The notes: generated by a model not told the origin, from the sequence alone. 64,000 nucleotides of DNA from Calditrichota bacterium (GCA_008501765.1 QQUE01000012.1:1-64000), one strand, 5' to 3'. Shown: positions 55,289 to 64,000, counted from the stretch's first letter. Translations and numbers: made by a program.

Positions 55289-56377
55289 TCAATATGGCCG
55301 ATTATAAAATGGTGTTTTCACGATTGTCGCCGGAATCATTCGGTTGCGTACTTTTATCTCAACATTTGTTCCGACCGCAGCATATTCCGTTGCGATATAC
55401 CCTGTGGCGATTGATTTTTCAAGGCTGATAGATTTCGTTCCACTGGCAATCACGCCAATATTTTTATCGCCGCTAAAAATTTCAAAGCCGTGACGGGCGA
55501 TATTGCGGCCATCCAATTTCAGGCCAACCAATTTTCGTTGCGGGCCTTTTTCTTTCACGGCGGAGATGACCTCGGAACCTATGAACGCACCTTTGCCCAA
55601 CTTGGTAATCCAGCCGAGGCCTGCTTCGATTGGATTTGTTGTGGCATCAATATCATTGCCGTATAAACAATATTTCATCTCTAATCGCAGTGTATCACGG
55701 GCGCCGAGACCGATGGGTTCGATCTCAAATTCGGCGCCAGCTTCCATGATGGCCTGCCACAATTTGACGGCATGTTCGTTGGGCACCGCGACTTCAAATC
55801 CTGCCTCACCCGTATATCCTGTTCGGGAAATCAAAGCGGGGATGCCTGCAACATCTCCCTTGGCAAACCAATAAAATTTAATGGCAGACAAATCGACATC
55901 TGTCAATTTTTGCAGTGTAGCGTCAGCGTCCCGGCCTTGCAAAGCCACGAGGGATGTTTCCTCGCTTTCGTTGCGCAGTTCCACGCCGCCCGGCAAATGC
56001 TTGCTGAGCCAGTTAAAGTCTTTTTCCAAGTTGGAGGCGTTTACCACCATGCCATAAAAATTCTCGTGCCGGTAAACAATCAAGTCATCAACGATGCCGC
56101 CATCTTCGTAGCACATAGCCGAGTATTGCGCCTGATTTATTTCGAGTTTCGATACATCATTGATGGTGACATTTTGCAAAAAATCGAGCGCCCCTGCGCC
56201 ATGGACGGAAAATTCACCCATGTGAGAGACATCAAACATGCCGACAGAGGAACGAACCCGGTTGTGTTCCTGAACAATACCGGAATATTGTACTGGCATA
56301 TAATATCCGGCGAATTCAACCATCTTAGCGCCAGCTTCCACATGCACATTATATAAAGCTGTCTTTTTAACAGACAT
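55289..56377 (-). CDS. gcvT: Glycine cleavage system T protein (aminomethyltransferase)
   Basis: 362 aa, full length. AKMVEFAGYYMPVQYSGIVQ, then SSVGMFDVSHMGEFSVHG and ISRTGYTGEAGFEVAVPN, and a C-terminal barrel ending IPATIVKTPFYNRPY, all diagnostic for GcvT. Transfers the aminomethyl group to tetrahydrofolate in glycine breakdown. Other gcv genes are not in the window. The upstream 235 bp (56378-56613) lacks a recognisable glycine riboswitch. Confidence 0.95.
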   Translation of the reverse strand: MSVKKTALYNVHVEAGAKMVEFAGYYMPVQYSGIVQEHNRVRSSVGMFDVSHMGEFSVHGAGALDFLQNVTINDVSKLEINQAQYSAMCYEDGGIVDDLIVYRHENFYGMVVNASNLEKDFNWLSKHLPGGVELRNESEETSLVALQGRDADATLQKLTDVDLSAIKFYWFAKGDVAGIPALISRTGYTGEAGFEVAVPNEHAVKLWQAIMEAGAEFEIEPIGLGARDTLRLEMKYCLYGNDIDATTNPIEAGLGWITKLGKGAFIGSEVISAVKEKGPQRKLVGLKLDGRNIARHGFEIFSGDKNIGVIASGTKSISLEKSIATGYIATEYAAVGTNVEIKVRNRMIPATIVKTPFYNRPY

Positions 56378-56613
56378 AAAACCTCCTTATCCAACCACGA
56401 TTGCAGCCAGGATACCAAATAAAAAAAATTCTAAAAAAACTTTAAAAGATAGTCATTTTATCGCAGACAGTCAAGCTCAATTCAAAAGAGGTGAAACATT
56501 GCTATCCCCTTATTTGACTTGATGTTAGGAGCTAGGAAGTTTAAATATCAGGTTCAAAAACAACACCCCATGAGTTTGATTTGTACCGGTGCGTTTGCCG
56601 CACTAAATTTCGC

Positions 56614-57474
56614 TCATTTTAATTCGAGATCAGCGACGACAGGGCGATGATCAGAAGGCACTATTCCATTCCAATTTTCTGCAATAATTCCCTGACGCCA
56701 CACATGCCATCGTTCATTGACAAAAATAAAATCGATATTTTTTAATATATTTTCATCGGGTTGAAAACCGGTATAAGTTCCGAATGGCCCGTAGGCGGCA
56801 TCGCCGACGACAACGCGCGTATCGAACAACGGTTTGTCGGCCCGGGTGAGCAGAGAATAAGGGGCTGAACTCGCATCAAAATTAAAATCACCACTCAAAA
56901 TTACCGCTTCGCTCCCGGCCATTTCGCGTATTTTATCCATGATCAGGGCGGCGCTGTGGCGGCGGGCTTCCACACCTCGATGATCAAAATGTGTATTAAA
57001 AAAGAAGAAGGAAGTGCCATTCGCAATATCCGTCATCTGCGCCCAGGTAACGATACGCTCAAGCGCAGCATCCCACCCGACACTCGCTGTATCCTCCGGT
57101 GTTTTACTGAGCCAAAATGTGCCCCAATCAATAATTTCAAAGCGGTCTTTGCGATATAAAATTGGCGAATATTCCCCTTTTTCTTTCCCGTCAGCGCGGC
57201 CAACGCCCACTGCCGCAAACTCCGGTGCCATTCGTTTAATATCATCGAGCTGATTTTTTAATACTTCCTGCATGCCAACCAAATCCACACGATGAAAATC
57301 CAGCATTTTCGCTACGCCTTCACGGCGATTTTTCCAAATATTGTCGCCGTCATTGGGGTTATCATAGCGAATATTAAAGGACATCACCCGTATTACTTTT
57401 TTTTCCGATCCAGCACTTTGATTGCAAGCCAATGTCCCGAATAATAACGCAACAAACAGAATGCGAAATCCCAC
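56614..57474 (-). CDS. Endonuclease/exonuclease/phosphatase (EEP) family secreted protein
   Basis: 286 aa. Signal peptide with Cys at 17 (LFVALLFGTLACNQSAG), an imperfect lipobox, so possibly a lipoprotein. EEP motifs: VMSFNIRYDNPNDGDNIWKN, VGMQEVL (metal-binding Glu), the FFNTHFDHRG catalytic His, LSGDFNFDASS, and C-terminal PSDHRPVVADL. Members cleave phosphodiesters in nucleic acids, sugars or lipids; the substrate is not clear here. Next gene upstream is the candidate selenoprotein, with a terminator between. Confidence 0.87.
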   Translation of the reverse strand: MGFRILFVALLFGTLACNQSAGSEKKVIRVMSFNIRYDNPNDGDNIWKNRREGVAKMLDFHRVDLVGMQEVLKNQLDDIKRMAPEFAAVGVGRADGKEKGEYSPILYRKDRFEIIDWGTFWLSKTPEDTASVGWDAALERIVTWAQMTDIANGTSFFFFNTHFDHRGVEARRHSAALIMDKIREMAGSEAVILSGDFNFDASSAPYSLLTRADKPLFDTRVVVGDAAYGPFGTYTGFQPDENILKNIDFIFVNERWHVWRQGIIAENWNGIVPSDHRPVVADLELK

Positions 57475-57516
57475 TTTTTCTCCTCCACATCTGATTAAGT
57501 TTACGCACCTGAAGAC

Positions 57517-57551
57517 AAAAAAAAAGCGATGCCTGATTACAGCATCGCTTT
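57517..57551 (-). terminator. Rho-independent terminator after the metallophosphatase-fold gene
   Basis: Perfect 10-bp stem AAAGCGATGC (57523-57532) / GCATCGCTTT (57542-57551), 9-base loop. On the minus strand the stem runs into nine T (A run at 57517-57525, partly inside the stem). It lies 20 bases after the stop of the 57571-58542 gene, so it ends that transcript before the EEP gene. Confidence 0.87.
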
Positions 57552-57570
57552 AAATTACCTATTTAAAATA

Positions 57571-58542
57571 TCAGTTACCAGCCTTCGCTTTTTCGATCCG
57601 GCGTTGCTGGCGCATTTGTCTTGCTTTTGCATCCGCTGCCATTTTATTTTTAAATATTTTGTCGAACGGCAGCCATTTTGGCGAATCAGCAACATTATCG
57701 CCCAGCGGGATGATATCGCAGGTTACCAGCGCCGCTTCCTCGCGTTTTTTCTTCTTCAAAGTGACAAGAGCTAATTCTCGACCGCGGTCGCCCGGCCCGA
57801 CAATGGGAACCTGTCCATCAAAGATTTGTGCTTCCATCGCTTTGCCATTGCTATTGCCGAGAAACATGAGATCAAATCCTTCCAGCGTGGAGATCAAATC
57901 CAGGGATTCTTTCTTTCGGCCGAGAAAAACCAGGATTTGAAAATCCACCTTTTTCTTACGAAAAACTTCCTGTGCGTTTAAAATCGTTTCCACGGGCGGC
58001 AATAATTTATTGTTGCGAAAATAGCTGCGATAATTTTCTGAAATCGCCGAGACTATGCCAATTTTAGCGCCGTTGTGCTTAAATATTCTATAGGATTGAT
58101 CGATTTGAACACCGGCTGTATCAGCGATGTTCCCTGATAAAAACATCGGTGTTTTCTCGTCCCGTTTTGCTAACCACACAGCGGCAGTATCTGCATAATC
58201 CCGCTTGCCAATCGTAATTAAATCGTAGCCCATATTTGACATTACATCCCAAATTAAGGCTGTGATCCATCCGCGCCGGCTGCTGGCGGATTCACCGCTG
58301 TCGCCACCATCAACGAGCAAAACCTCGGGATGTGCATTGCGAATACTGTCTATTGTTGTCCATCGCCTGGCCAGACCGCCACGCCTGCTGCCATGTCAGC
58401 CACAGGGCAGCAAATAGCCATTTGCCGCGCTGGAATAAAGGATGGTTAATTTCTTCTCTTTCGCCGCCATCTCTCCGGAAGACAACGGAATCAATGCTGC
58501 TATTCCTAAGAACGCAATTGCCACTTTAAAAAATCGTGTCAT
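57571..58542 (-). CDS. Secreted UshA-like metallophosphatase-fold protein, probable selenoprotein (in-frame TGA = Sec49)
   Basis: 323 aa if the TGA at 58398-58396 is read through. ATG 58542 has GGAG upstream and begins a signal peptide (MTRFFKVAIAFLGIAALIPL). The reading frame on both sides of TGA is the same and continuous: LTILYSSAANGYLLPCG-U-HGSRRGGLARR, then HPEVLLVDGGDSG. In the family as I remember it the motif reads PCGC...GGLARR, so TGA stands where Cys is expected. Just after TGA a hairpin (stem TGGC/GCCA, loop GGTCTG, outer pairing CAT/ATG) places GGTCTG 18 bases downstream, the spacing I recall for the E. coli fdhF SECIS. The usual metal ligands (DxH, GNHD/E, GHSH) are replaced by SSA-, GKRD and GNSN, so it may not be a phosphatase. 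A nonsense mutation is the alternative. Confidence 0.78.
58361..58398 (-). promoter_or_regulatory. Candidate bacterial SECIS element
   Basis: Immediately 3' of the in-frame TGA on the minus strand. Upper stem UGGC/GCCA closes the loop GGUCUG. Lower pairs CAU-x-GC with GC-x-AUG, with an 8-base bulge on the 5' side. GGUCUG begins 18 nt after UGA. From established knowledge, SelB needs a stem-loop at this distance with a GU in the loop; this one has GGUCU, as in E. coli fdhF. The bulge makes the fold weaker than the textbook case. Confidence 0.65.
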
Positions 58543-58696
58543 CGTGCTCTCCATTTTTTCAATAATTAATTTAAATGAACTGATCTTAATTTGCATAATT
58601 AAATGAATGAAAACCCCAAATTTTCTCTTACCTTTATTAATATAGCTTTTAAATTCATTTTTCAAGAAATTTCTTTTCTAAAATCTAAATTTTATC

Positions 58697-58868
58697 TACC
58701 CTGAGTAATTCACACACAATGGCACTAAGTCAATAAAAAATATTTAAATACTTATAAAACATACTTTTGTGAACCCCGTGGCTTTGTGAGAGCTAATTTT
58801 AATAGCCTGAATAATTCGCACACAAGGGCACTAAGTCAATAAAAAATATTTGTGAATAAAGCAGGCTA
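58697..58868. repeat. TAGCCTG-family repeat with an internal direct duplication
   Basis: Left end TACCCTGAGTAATTCACAC (58697-58715), right end, inverted, TAGCCTGCTTTATTCAC (58868-58852). Contains GTGGCTTTGTGAGAG as in the 32709 copy, then a new internal TAGCCTGAATAATTCGCACAC at 58803. The stretch GGCACTAAGTCAATAAAAAA (58721 and again about 106 bp later) is directly duplicated, as if two elements had joined. With flanks it fills the 487-bp gap 58543-59029; the remainder is AT-rich without features. Confidence 0.8.
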
Positions 58869-59029
58869 CATATTAGCAATTTTCGGCAAATTATCAATAT
58901 TTACAAAGTTGATAAATCCAGTGATGTGAAAAAGCCGAATTAATACTTGCACATTTAGGACAGATTCTGTTCTTTTCTGTTCAAATTGAACCAACCCTTT
59001 TCATTAAATTAATTATCCGGAGCAGGCAT

Positions 59030-59878
59030 TTGCACGACTTAAACTGGTCAAAAGTAGATAAAATTATCCTGGAAGCACTGGCGGAAGATATCGGCAGCGG
59101 CGATATTACCACAGCCAGCGTCACTGAAAATTTACCTGTTTGCACGGCAAAAATAGTCAGCAAAACAAACGGCATCCTGTCTGGTTTAAAAATCGTTGAG
59201 CGGGCCTTTAGCCTGCACGACAAGCACATTCACCTCGATCGCCTGGCAGAAGAAGGCGAGAATATCACACCCGGCCAGATTTTAATGACGATAAACGGCC
59301 CCGGAAAAACCATTCTTGCAGTGGAGAGAACCGCCCTGAACTTGCTTGGCCGCAGCTCAGGCATTGCCAGCCTCACCAACAAATATGTGAAAGCTGTTGC
59401 GGGCACACACGCCATAATTTTGGATACCCGAAAAACAGCCCCTCTCCTGCGGGAACTGGACAAATACAGCGTCCGGGCCGGATGCGGGCAAAACCACCGT
59501 ACCGGGCTTTACGACATGATACTCATCAAAGAAAACCATGTGCGATTTGCCGGTGGTATTGAGCCAGCACTTAAAAATGCAATCCGCTACCGGGATGACC
59601 AGGCACCGGACATAAAAATAGAAATTGAGGTGACCAATCTCGACGAGCTCGAAATTGCATGCAGTTTTAAAGTTGACCGCATTATGCTGGATAATTTTTC
59701 ACTCCCCGATTTATCTGCAGCCGTAGCACAAATCAATGGGGCGATCGAGCTGGAGGCCTCCGGTGGTGTTACGTTAAATTCGGTGGCGGAAATCGCTGCA
59801 ACCGGTGTCGATTTCATTTCCGTGGGTGCGTTGACACACTCAGTTGAAAACGCTGATTTTTCACTTTTGTTTGAGTAG
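59030..59878 (+). CDS. nadC: Nicotinate-nucleotide pyrophosphorylase (carboxylating)
   Basis: 282 aa with a TTG start at 59030 preceded by GGAG seven bases upstream. IILEALAEDIGSGDITTASV near the start, VERTALNLLGRSSGIASLTN, ILDTRKTAPLLRELDKYSVR, GLYDMILIKENHV, VDRIMLDNFS and LEASGGVTLNSVAEIAATGV are all textbook QPRTase/NadC motifs. Converts quinolinate and PRPP into NaMN in de novo NAD synthesis. nadA and nadB are not adjacent here. It is divergently oriented from the selenoprotein candidate. Confidence 0.96.
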   Translation: MHDLNWSKVDKIILEALAEDIGSGDITTASVTENLPVCTAKIVSKTNGILSGLKIVERAFSLHDKHIHLDRLAEEGENITPGQILMTINGPGKTILAVERTALNLLGRSSGIASLTNKYVKAVAGTHAIILDTRKTAPLLRELDKYSVRAGCGQNHRTGLYDMILIKENHVRFAGGIEPALKNAIRYRDDQAPDIKIEIEVTNLDELEIACSFKVDRIMLDNFSLPDLSAAVAQINGAIELEASGGVTLNSVAEIAATGVDFISVGALTHSVENADFSLLFE

Positions 59879-60213
59879 TACCCAAGCACAAGGTTCTCAT
59901 CATTACCTAAATTGTATTGTCATGAAAATGTAAAAAATACAGAGCCGATCATAAAATAATTGCAATCATTCAAATTAAACTTATTTTAGCAAAGCGATTG
60001 CGCAGTCATTTTTTTTAAAATCTTGGTTATTTAATTTTTCGATGGGAGGTGATCAAATTCCTGCAGAAACCCGGCGCCCAATTCATCTGCTCATATTAAA
60101 AACAGTTTTTCAATGCAGAATGCATTTTTCCACAAACTGAATTCTGTTTCACAGGCTGATTATTGCAATAATGGGGAAAATGCATGTAACTTTTTAAAAA
60201 AAAGGATTGACAC
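59879..60213. other. Intergenic region between nadC and the interrupted peptidase gene
   Basis: 335 bp. No ORF of note and no terminator-like hairpin with a U-tract that I can see. The 3' end contains the ribosome-binding site AAAGGA seven bases before ATG 60214. A promoter for the peptidase gene is expected here. Confidence 0.5.
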
Positions 60214-60609
60214 ATGCAAAAGATAGCCTTCTTTTCACGTTTTCACGTTTTCATCTTTCTACTTCTGATGGTTACATTTCCTCTCTTCGCTAGTAAAGCG
60301 ACCGACATCCTCAAAATAAAAACCGCACAAGCGCAGAAATGGGTTGATATTCACTGGGGTCAAGGCCATTCCGTTGATGCCCCCCAGGTTTATTATGACA
60401 CCAACGGCTACCCTGCCGCACTTGTTTATACCGTTTTTCGCAAACCGGGCCTCACAAAAGATGGCATTGCCATTCTCGCTCGCGTCGAGAAGAAACGAGC
60501 CTTGCGTTCTGCTGCGGAACAACGCTATATCGACAGCGAAGAAAGCAACAAACAGGCTGAATATGCCGAAATTGAAGCTGCATTTGCTGCCATGCGCTAT
60601 GATGATTAA
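60214..60609 (+). pseudogene. N-terminal part of a secreted C39-like peptidase, cut off by in-frame TAA
   Basis: 131 aa. ATG with AAAGGA upstream; signal peptide (VFIFLLLMVTFPLFA). Then a helical pro-region-like stretch (AQKWVDIHWGQGHSVDAPQV, YYDTNGYPAALVYTVFRKPG). Ends AAMRYDD at TAA 60607-60609. The same frame continues at once as YGTLVMSINPNYLVP and runs into the 60625-61869 ORF with no shift. I read the two as one gene broken by a single nonsense codon. TAA cannot code Sec. A sequencing error, or two genuinely separate chains, remain possible. Confidence 0.72.
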
Positions 60610-60624
60610 TACGGCACCCTTGTT

Positions 60625-61869
60625 ATGAGTATCAACCCTAACTATCTGGTGCCGATAAAATTTTATGACGGGCTGCCCCCGCATTACGTCGCTTTGGAAG
60701 ACATGAAAGATTTTGCTAAAGAAGCACTCGGACAGACCAGGGTGAAAGTAAATCGGCTACTCTTTGTCAGTTTTCTCGATATGTACGCTGAAGTTTCGGT
60801 GAACGGCCAGACACGTATCGAAAATCTGCTAAGGCCAGGCGACGGCATGGTTGATGAATCGTTGCAAAGCCAATTTGCACCAACCCAAAGCGAACAGGCC
60901 ATTGAAGCCTTCCTGGAAAAATATGGTGATGCCACAGAAGCATTGCCTCCCGATGACGAATGGTGGGAAGAATACATCTCCGGTGTGCCCGATTATAACA
61001 GCGTCTGCCGGCCAGGTGATCCTTATCCAACACACAGGAATGGTTGTGCACCAGCAGCGAGTGGTTGTGTCCTGGGTTATTGGGATGACCATGGCTACGT
61101 AAACCTGGTGGATGGCGGTGGAAGTTCATACATGGGTTCCGAATGTGCGGGAGGATTTTTAAAGCTTAATTGGTGTGAATTGGGCCCTGCGATGGGATAT
61201 TATCCGAATAATGGTACTTATGTTGGATATATCCCGGGGGGAATTCAAACAGTATGTAATAACAATGGATATAGTAGTATAGATGTAGATGGCAATTTCT
61301 GGCATTCTTCAGCACCCGAAGACCGCTCAATGTACCATTCAGAAATTAATGCTGCTAAACCATTTGTTTATACCAGTAGTCATCCAAATTGGAATTATGG
61401 CTGGCATACTATGGCTGCGACCGGTTACAAAGAGAATCTGTATTGGCATTATCGGATTGCACATGACAATAATGCCTATACAGCGAAAAAAGTCTATTTT
61501 AATGAAGTGAGTTTTTCAGGATCTACATATATTACTACGATACATCCAGGATCATCAAAACAAAAAGCCGTAAAAACGGATTTGCAACTTCCAACTGAAT
61601 ATTCAGTGAGCGCTTATCCCAATCCATTCAATCCAACAACAAAGATAAGCTGGTCAATCCCAAACAAGAAAAATGTCCAATTGAATATTTTCAATACGAA
61701 CGGCGTTCTGGTTTTTAACAAGGATTTTGGAGCACAGGAAGCAGGGCAACATGCTTTCACCTGGGATGCAAAAAATAAGCTTGGCAATAGAATGAGCAGC
61801 GGTGTTTATCTTGTCCAAATTCGCAGTGGCCAAAAAAAGATGAGTCAGCGTATCACTTTATTGAAATAA
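60625..61869 (+). CDS. C39-like cysteine peptidase domain with T9SS sorting domain (downstream part of a split gene)
   Basis: 414 aa, in the same frame as 60214-60609 and 15 bases after its TAA. By itself it lacks a signal peptide, so it would not be secreted unless it belongs to the upstream part. The ATG at 60625 has no good ribosome-binding site. Peptidase core: NGCAPAASGCVLGYWDDHGY (nucleophile Cys region) and NYGWHTMAATGY (His region), like peptidase C39-type domains in secreted proteins. The C-terminus is a type A T9SS sorting domain (VSAYPNPFNPTTKISW ... SSGVYLVQIRSGQ). Intact homologues would be extracellular proteases; whether this copy works is doubtful. Confidence 0.75.
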   Translation: MSINPNYLVPIKFYDGLPPHYVALEDMKDFAKEALGQTRVKVNRLLFVSFLDMYAEVSVNGQTRIENLLRPGDGMVDESLQSQFAPTQSEQAIEAFLEKYGDATEALPPDDEWWEEYISGVPDYNSVCRPGDPYPTHRNGCAPAASGCVLGYWDDHGYVNLVDGGGSSYMGSECAGGFLKLNWCELGPAMGYYPNNGTYVGYIPGGIQTVCNNNGYSSIDVDGNFWHSSAPEDRSMYHSEINAAKPFVYTSSHPNWNYGWHTMAATGYKENLYWHYRIAHDNNAYTAKKVYFNEVSFSGSTYITTIHPGSSKQKAVKTDLQLPTEYSVSAYPNPFNPTTKISWSIPNKKNVQLNIFNTNGVLVFNKDFGAQEAGQHAFTWDAKNKLGNRMSSGVYLVQIRSGQKKMSQRITLLK

Positions 61870-61931
61870 TTTCAAATCCCCTTGGAATAAGAATTCATTT
61901 GCAAGGGGATTATTTCGAACAAGGAGTAGTC

Positions 61932-64000
61932 ATGATTTTTTCGCCAATTTTACGAACCAGTCTGATTTTCATAACATTCTTTTGCACTTTTCTTCATTTG
62001 CAAGCCCAATGGCGCCAACTGCGACGGACAGAATGGTATTTTCCCATCCAACATGTAATATTTATGAATGAGAATAGAGGGGCACTTGTCGATGTCTCCA
62101 ATGTATTCCAAACGTGGGATAATGGTCAAAATTGGATACCGCTTTTTTCACCTCGAGATAGCATAAATCAATATCAACCAGGTTTTACAGGAGAATCACC
62201 TGCGCTTGTCACAAATAACATGTGGTTATTAAGTTTGGATGGTGTTTTTGCTTGCCTAGCTGAAGACGGAACACATAAACTCATCAATTTCCGGGATCGA
62301 TTAGCCAATGATTATGATGATTTTACAACTTTTGATTTCGTTGGAGACAGCCTTGTCTGGGTTGGAACACGATCTGGCATGATTCTTTTAAGTCATGATC
62401 AGGCTCAGACCTGGAATGAAATGCACCAATTCGACACACGTATTAATGATATTGTATTTTTCAATGAAAATATTGGAATCGCCTTGCTCGGCGGTGGTTT
62501 GGGTCCGGGGAATATTTTAACCCCGACCAAAGTGCAGATCACACATGATGGAGGTCAAACATGGCAGGAAAACTATAATCTGCAACCAATAAATTTCAGC
62601 TATACAATCGTATCATATGCCGAGAACAATGCATGGATTTTAGGTCGATACAACGACACCTGGTATACAAAGAACGCAGGCCAAACCTGGCAACACGCCC
62701 CCGGCCTGCCCGACTCCCTGCAACAGCGCTCCATTTTTTTCATCGATGAAAGCAACGGCTGGCTTTGCGGGGAAAATGGCGCAGTCATGCGTTCCCGCGA
62801 TGGTGGCGTTTCATGGCAAAAGATCACCCGTCCTACGGCGAACGACCTTAACGAAATTTATTTCATCGATGAAAACCGGGGCTGGGTAGTGGGTAATTGG
62901 GGTTTTGTGGCGGAAACAAAAGACGGCGGTGACAGTTGGCAGTGGCTCATGGATGCGCCGGGCAACATCCTTTCGGAAATCCACTTCACCGATGAAAATA
63001 GGGGCTATGCTATCGGGCACAAGATATTCATGCAGACGAAAGACGGCGGTCTCACCTGGGAATACAATTTCGATTTCTCCGGAACCGATGTGGAGTTTGC
63101 CGATAAGAACAACGGCTGGCTCATCACTTACGACGAAATCTGGGGTACACAGGATGCCGGCACAAACTGGCAAAAACAAGCGGATTACCCAAGCAAAAAT
63201 ATAGTCGATCTAAAAGTTTTGGATAAGAACACGGCCTGGTTCATGGCGCACAATGAAAATTCTGCCACGATTTTTCGCACATTGAACAGCGGTGAGAGCT
63301 GGATAAAAATGGCGGATATTCCATGGAATCTCAATGTCATCGAATTCGTTTCGTTAAACATCGGCTGGGGTGTTGGCGACAAAGGTATCATCATCAAAAC
63401 CGAAGACGGCGGCCAAAGCTGGACGAAACAATACCAGGGCCGGCAGGATATTTTCGGCGCTTTCACCGGCGTCGATTTTGTCGATGAATCCTTTGGTTGG
63501 GCGGTGAACTGGGGTGGTGAAGTTTTTTTAACTACCGACGGCGGCGCTGTATGGCGCCAGACTTTTCCCAATAACCGCTTTTACACTGAACTGATGAGTG
63601 TGCAGTTCCTCAACCGCAAAGAAGGCTGGGCGGCCGGCACTTACGGCGTCATCCTGCACAGCACAGATGGCGGCGAAACATGGGACGACTCGTACTCACA
63701 GGAACAAGGCTTCTGGTGGCGCGATATTTTCTTTCTCAATGAAAATATCGGCTGGACCTGTGGTTTGTACGGCGCCATCGATAAATTCGAGCGTAATCCG
63801 AATGGAGTTTTAGAGAGTAGTAACAAAGCAGTACTCCAGCCTGTATTGCATTCGGTACAACCTAATCCGGTCACAAGCCAAACTCGAATTACCTATAACC
63901 TACCCAAGGAAATGATGGTTGAACTGACTATTTTTGATATTCGTGGCAGGCGGGTGCAGCAGCTCTTTATCGGCCGCCAAGGCACCGGTGACCACGAACT
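61932..64000 (+). CDS. Secreted YCF48/BNR-repeat beta-propeller protein with T9SS tail (runs off the window)
   Basis: At least 689 codons, open to the window end. ATG 61932 has AAGGAG five bases upstream. Signal peptide (TSLIFITFFCTFLHLQAQ). Ten or so repeats of the form GWxxGxxGxxxxTxDGGxxW (e.g. NGWLCGENGAVMRSRDGGVS, RGWVVGNWGFVAETKDGGDS, GWGVGDKGIIIKTEDGGQSW), matching the YCF48-like/BNR propeller family. From about residue 640 a T9SS type A sorting domain begins (VQPNPVTSQTRITYNLP, LTIFDIRGRRV) and is incomplete here. Probably surface-exposed or secreted; binding or structural role unknown. It lies 62 bases after the peptidase gene, same strand, so possibly co-transcribed. Confidence 0.85.
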   Translation, partial: MIFSPILRTSLIFITFFCTFLHLQAQWRQLRRTEWYFPIQHVIFMNENRGALVDVSNVFQTWDNGQNWIPLFSPRDSINQYQPGFTGESPALVTNNMWLLSLDGVFACLAEDGTHKLINFRDRLANDYDDFTTFDFVGDSLVWVGTRSGMILLSHDQAQTWNEMHQFDTRINDIVFFNENIGIALLGGGLGPGNILTPTKVQITHDGGQTWQENYNLQPINFSYTIVSYAENNAWILGRYNDTWYTKNAGQTWQHAPGLPDSLQQRSIFFIDESNGWLCGENGAVMRSRDGGVSWQKITRPTANDLNEIYFIDENRGWVVGNWGFVAETKDGGDSWQWLMDAPGNILSEIHFTDENRGYAIGHKIFMQTKDGGLTWEYNFDFSGTDVEFADKNNGWLITYDEIWGTQDAGTNWQKQADYPSKNIVDLKVLDKNTAWFMAHNENSATIFRTLNSGESWIKMADIPWNLNVIEFVSLNIGWGVGDKGIIIKTEDGGQSWTKQYQGRQDIFGAFTGVDFVDESFGWAVNWGGEVFLTTDGGAVWRQTFPNNRFYTELMSVQFLNRKEGWAAGTYGVILHSTDGGETWDDSYSQEQGFWWRDIFFLNENIGWTCGLYGAIDKFERNPNGVLESSNKAVLQPVLHSVQPNPVTSQTRITYNLPKEMMVELTIFDIRGRRVQQLFIGRQGTGDHE

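Noticed and set aside
56378-56613. Glycine riboswitch upstream of gcvT
   Set aside because: I found none of the conserved core segments or paired helices in the 235 bp upstream of the start.
58697-58868. Direct duplication in the repeat considered as a CRISPR array
   Set aside because: Only two diverged units about 106 bp apart, with TIR-like ends and no spacers of uniform length; it belongs to the TAGCCTG repeat family.
60607-60609. In-frame TAA of the peptidase gene considered as a recoded codon
   Set aside because: TAA is not used for selenocysteine, and TAG-type pyrrolysine recoding would need TAG. A nonsense mutation or a true gene boundary is simpler.

Overview
The window looks like a chromosomal segment of a Gram-negative member of the FCB group (Bacteroidota/Ignavibacteria/Calditrichota/KSB1-like). 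The evidence is T9SS-type C-terminal sorting domains (YPNPF / YPNPFNP motifs) on secreted proteins, LolA, an outer-membrane Wzi-like barrel, a Wzc-type kinase, and eCIS proteins of the flavour I know from Bacteroidota relatives. This is inference from protein character; no 16S or tRNA gene is present.

Region 1 (about 0.3-23.5 kb, all minus strand) is a nearly complete extracellular contractile injection system (eCIS, Afp/PVC/MAC-like). In transcription order it runs: DUF4255 terminator, unknown 351-aa protein, one sheath, three tubes, DUF5908 miniprotein, LysM protein, VgrG-like spike, 64-aa miniprotein, gp25, spike-tip protein, 1596-aa baseplate protein, fibre, second baseplate protein, cysteine-free repeat protein, tape measure, AAA+ ATPase. 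No toxin is recognisable. Non-coding inverted-repeat elements cut the cluster into blocks.

Region 2 (23.5-28.7 kb, plus strand) has a long AT-rich gap, a secreted GDSL esterase with a T9SS tail and a soluble hybrid histidine kinase. Region 3 (28.7-51.3 kb, minus strand) is a Wzx/Wzy-type exopolysaccharide locus: GmhB, Wzi-like barrel, initiating sugar transferase, four glycosyltransferases, two methyltransferases, polymerase/ligase, heparinase-family protein, beta-helix protein, flippase, dehydrogenase-oxidoreductase fusion, Wzc kinase and an SLBB-only export protein. One glycosyltransferase carries a nine-G tract that may make it phase-variable.

Region 4 (52-64 kb) holds housekeeping and secreted genes: LolA-like protein, FtsK, GcvT, an EEP-family phosphatase/nuclease, a metallophosphatase-fold protein split by an in-frame TGA that has the hallmarks of selenocysteine, NadC (plus strand), a C39-like peptidase interrupted by TAA, and a YCF48/BNR-repeat protein running off the end.

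Two repeat families thread through the window. One is a 163-bp MITE-like element (3 copies, 6-bp target duplications). The other is a more diverse family with TAGCCTG termini (6 copies). Several copies abut or supply stop codons. In one tube gene the sequence before insertion can be reconstructed. The most interesting signals are the probable selenoprotein at 57.6-58.5 kb, the eCIS with uncharacterised parts, and the reconstructable MITE insertion.
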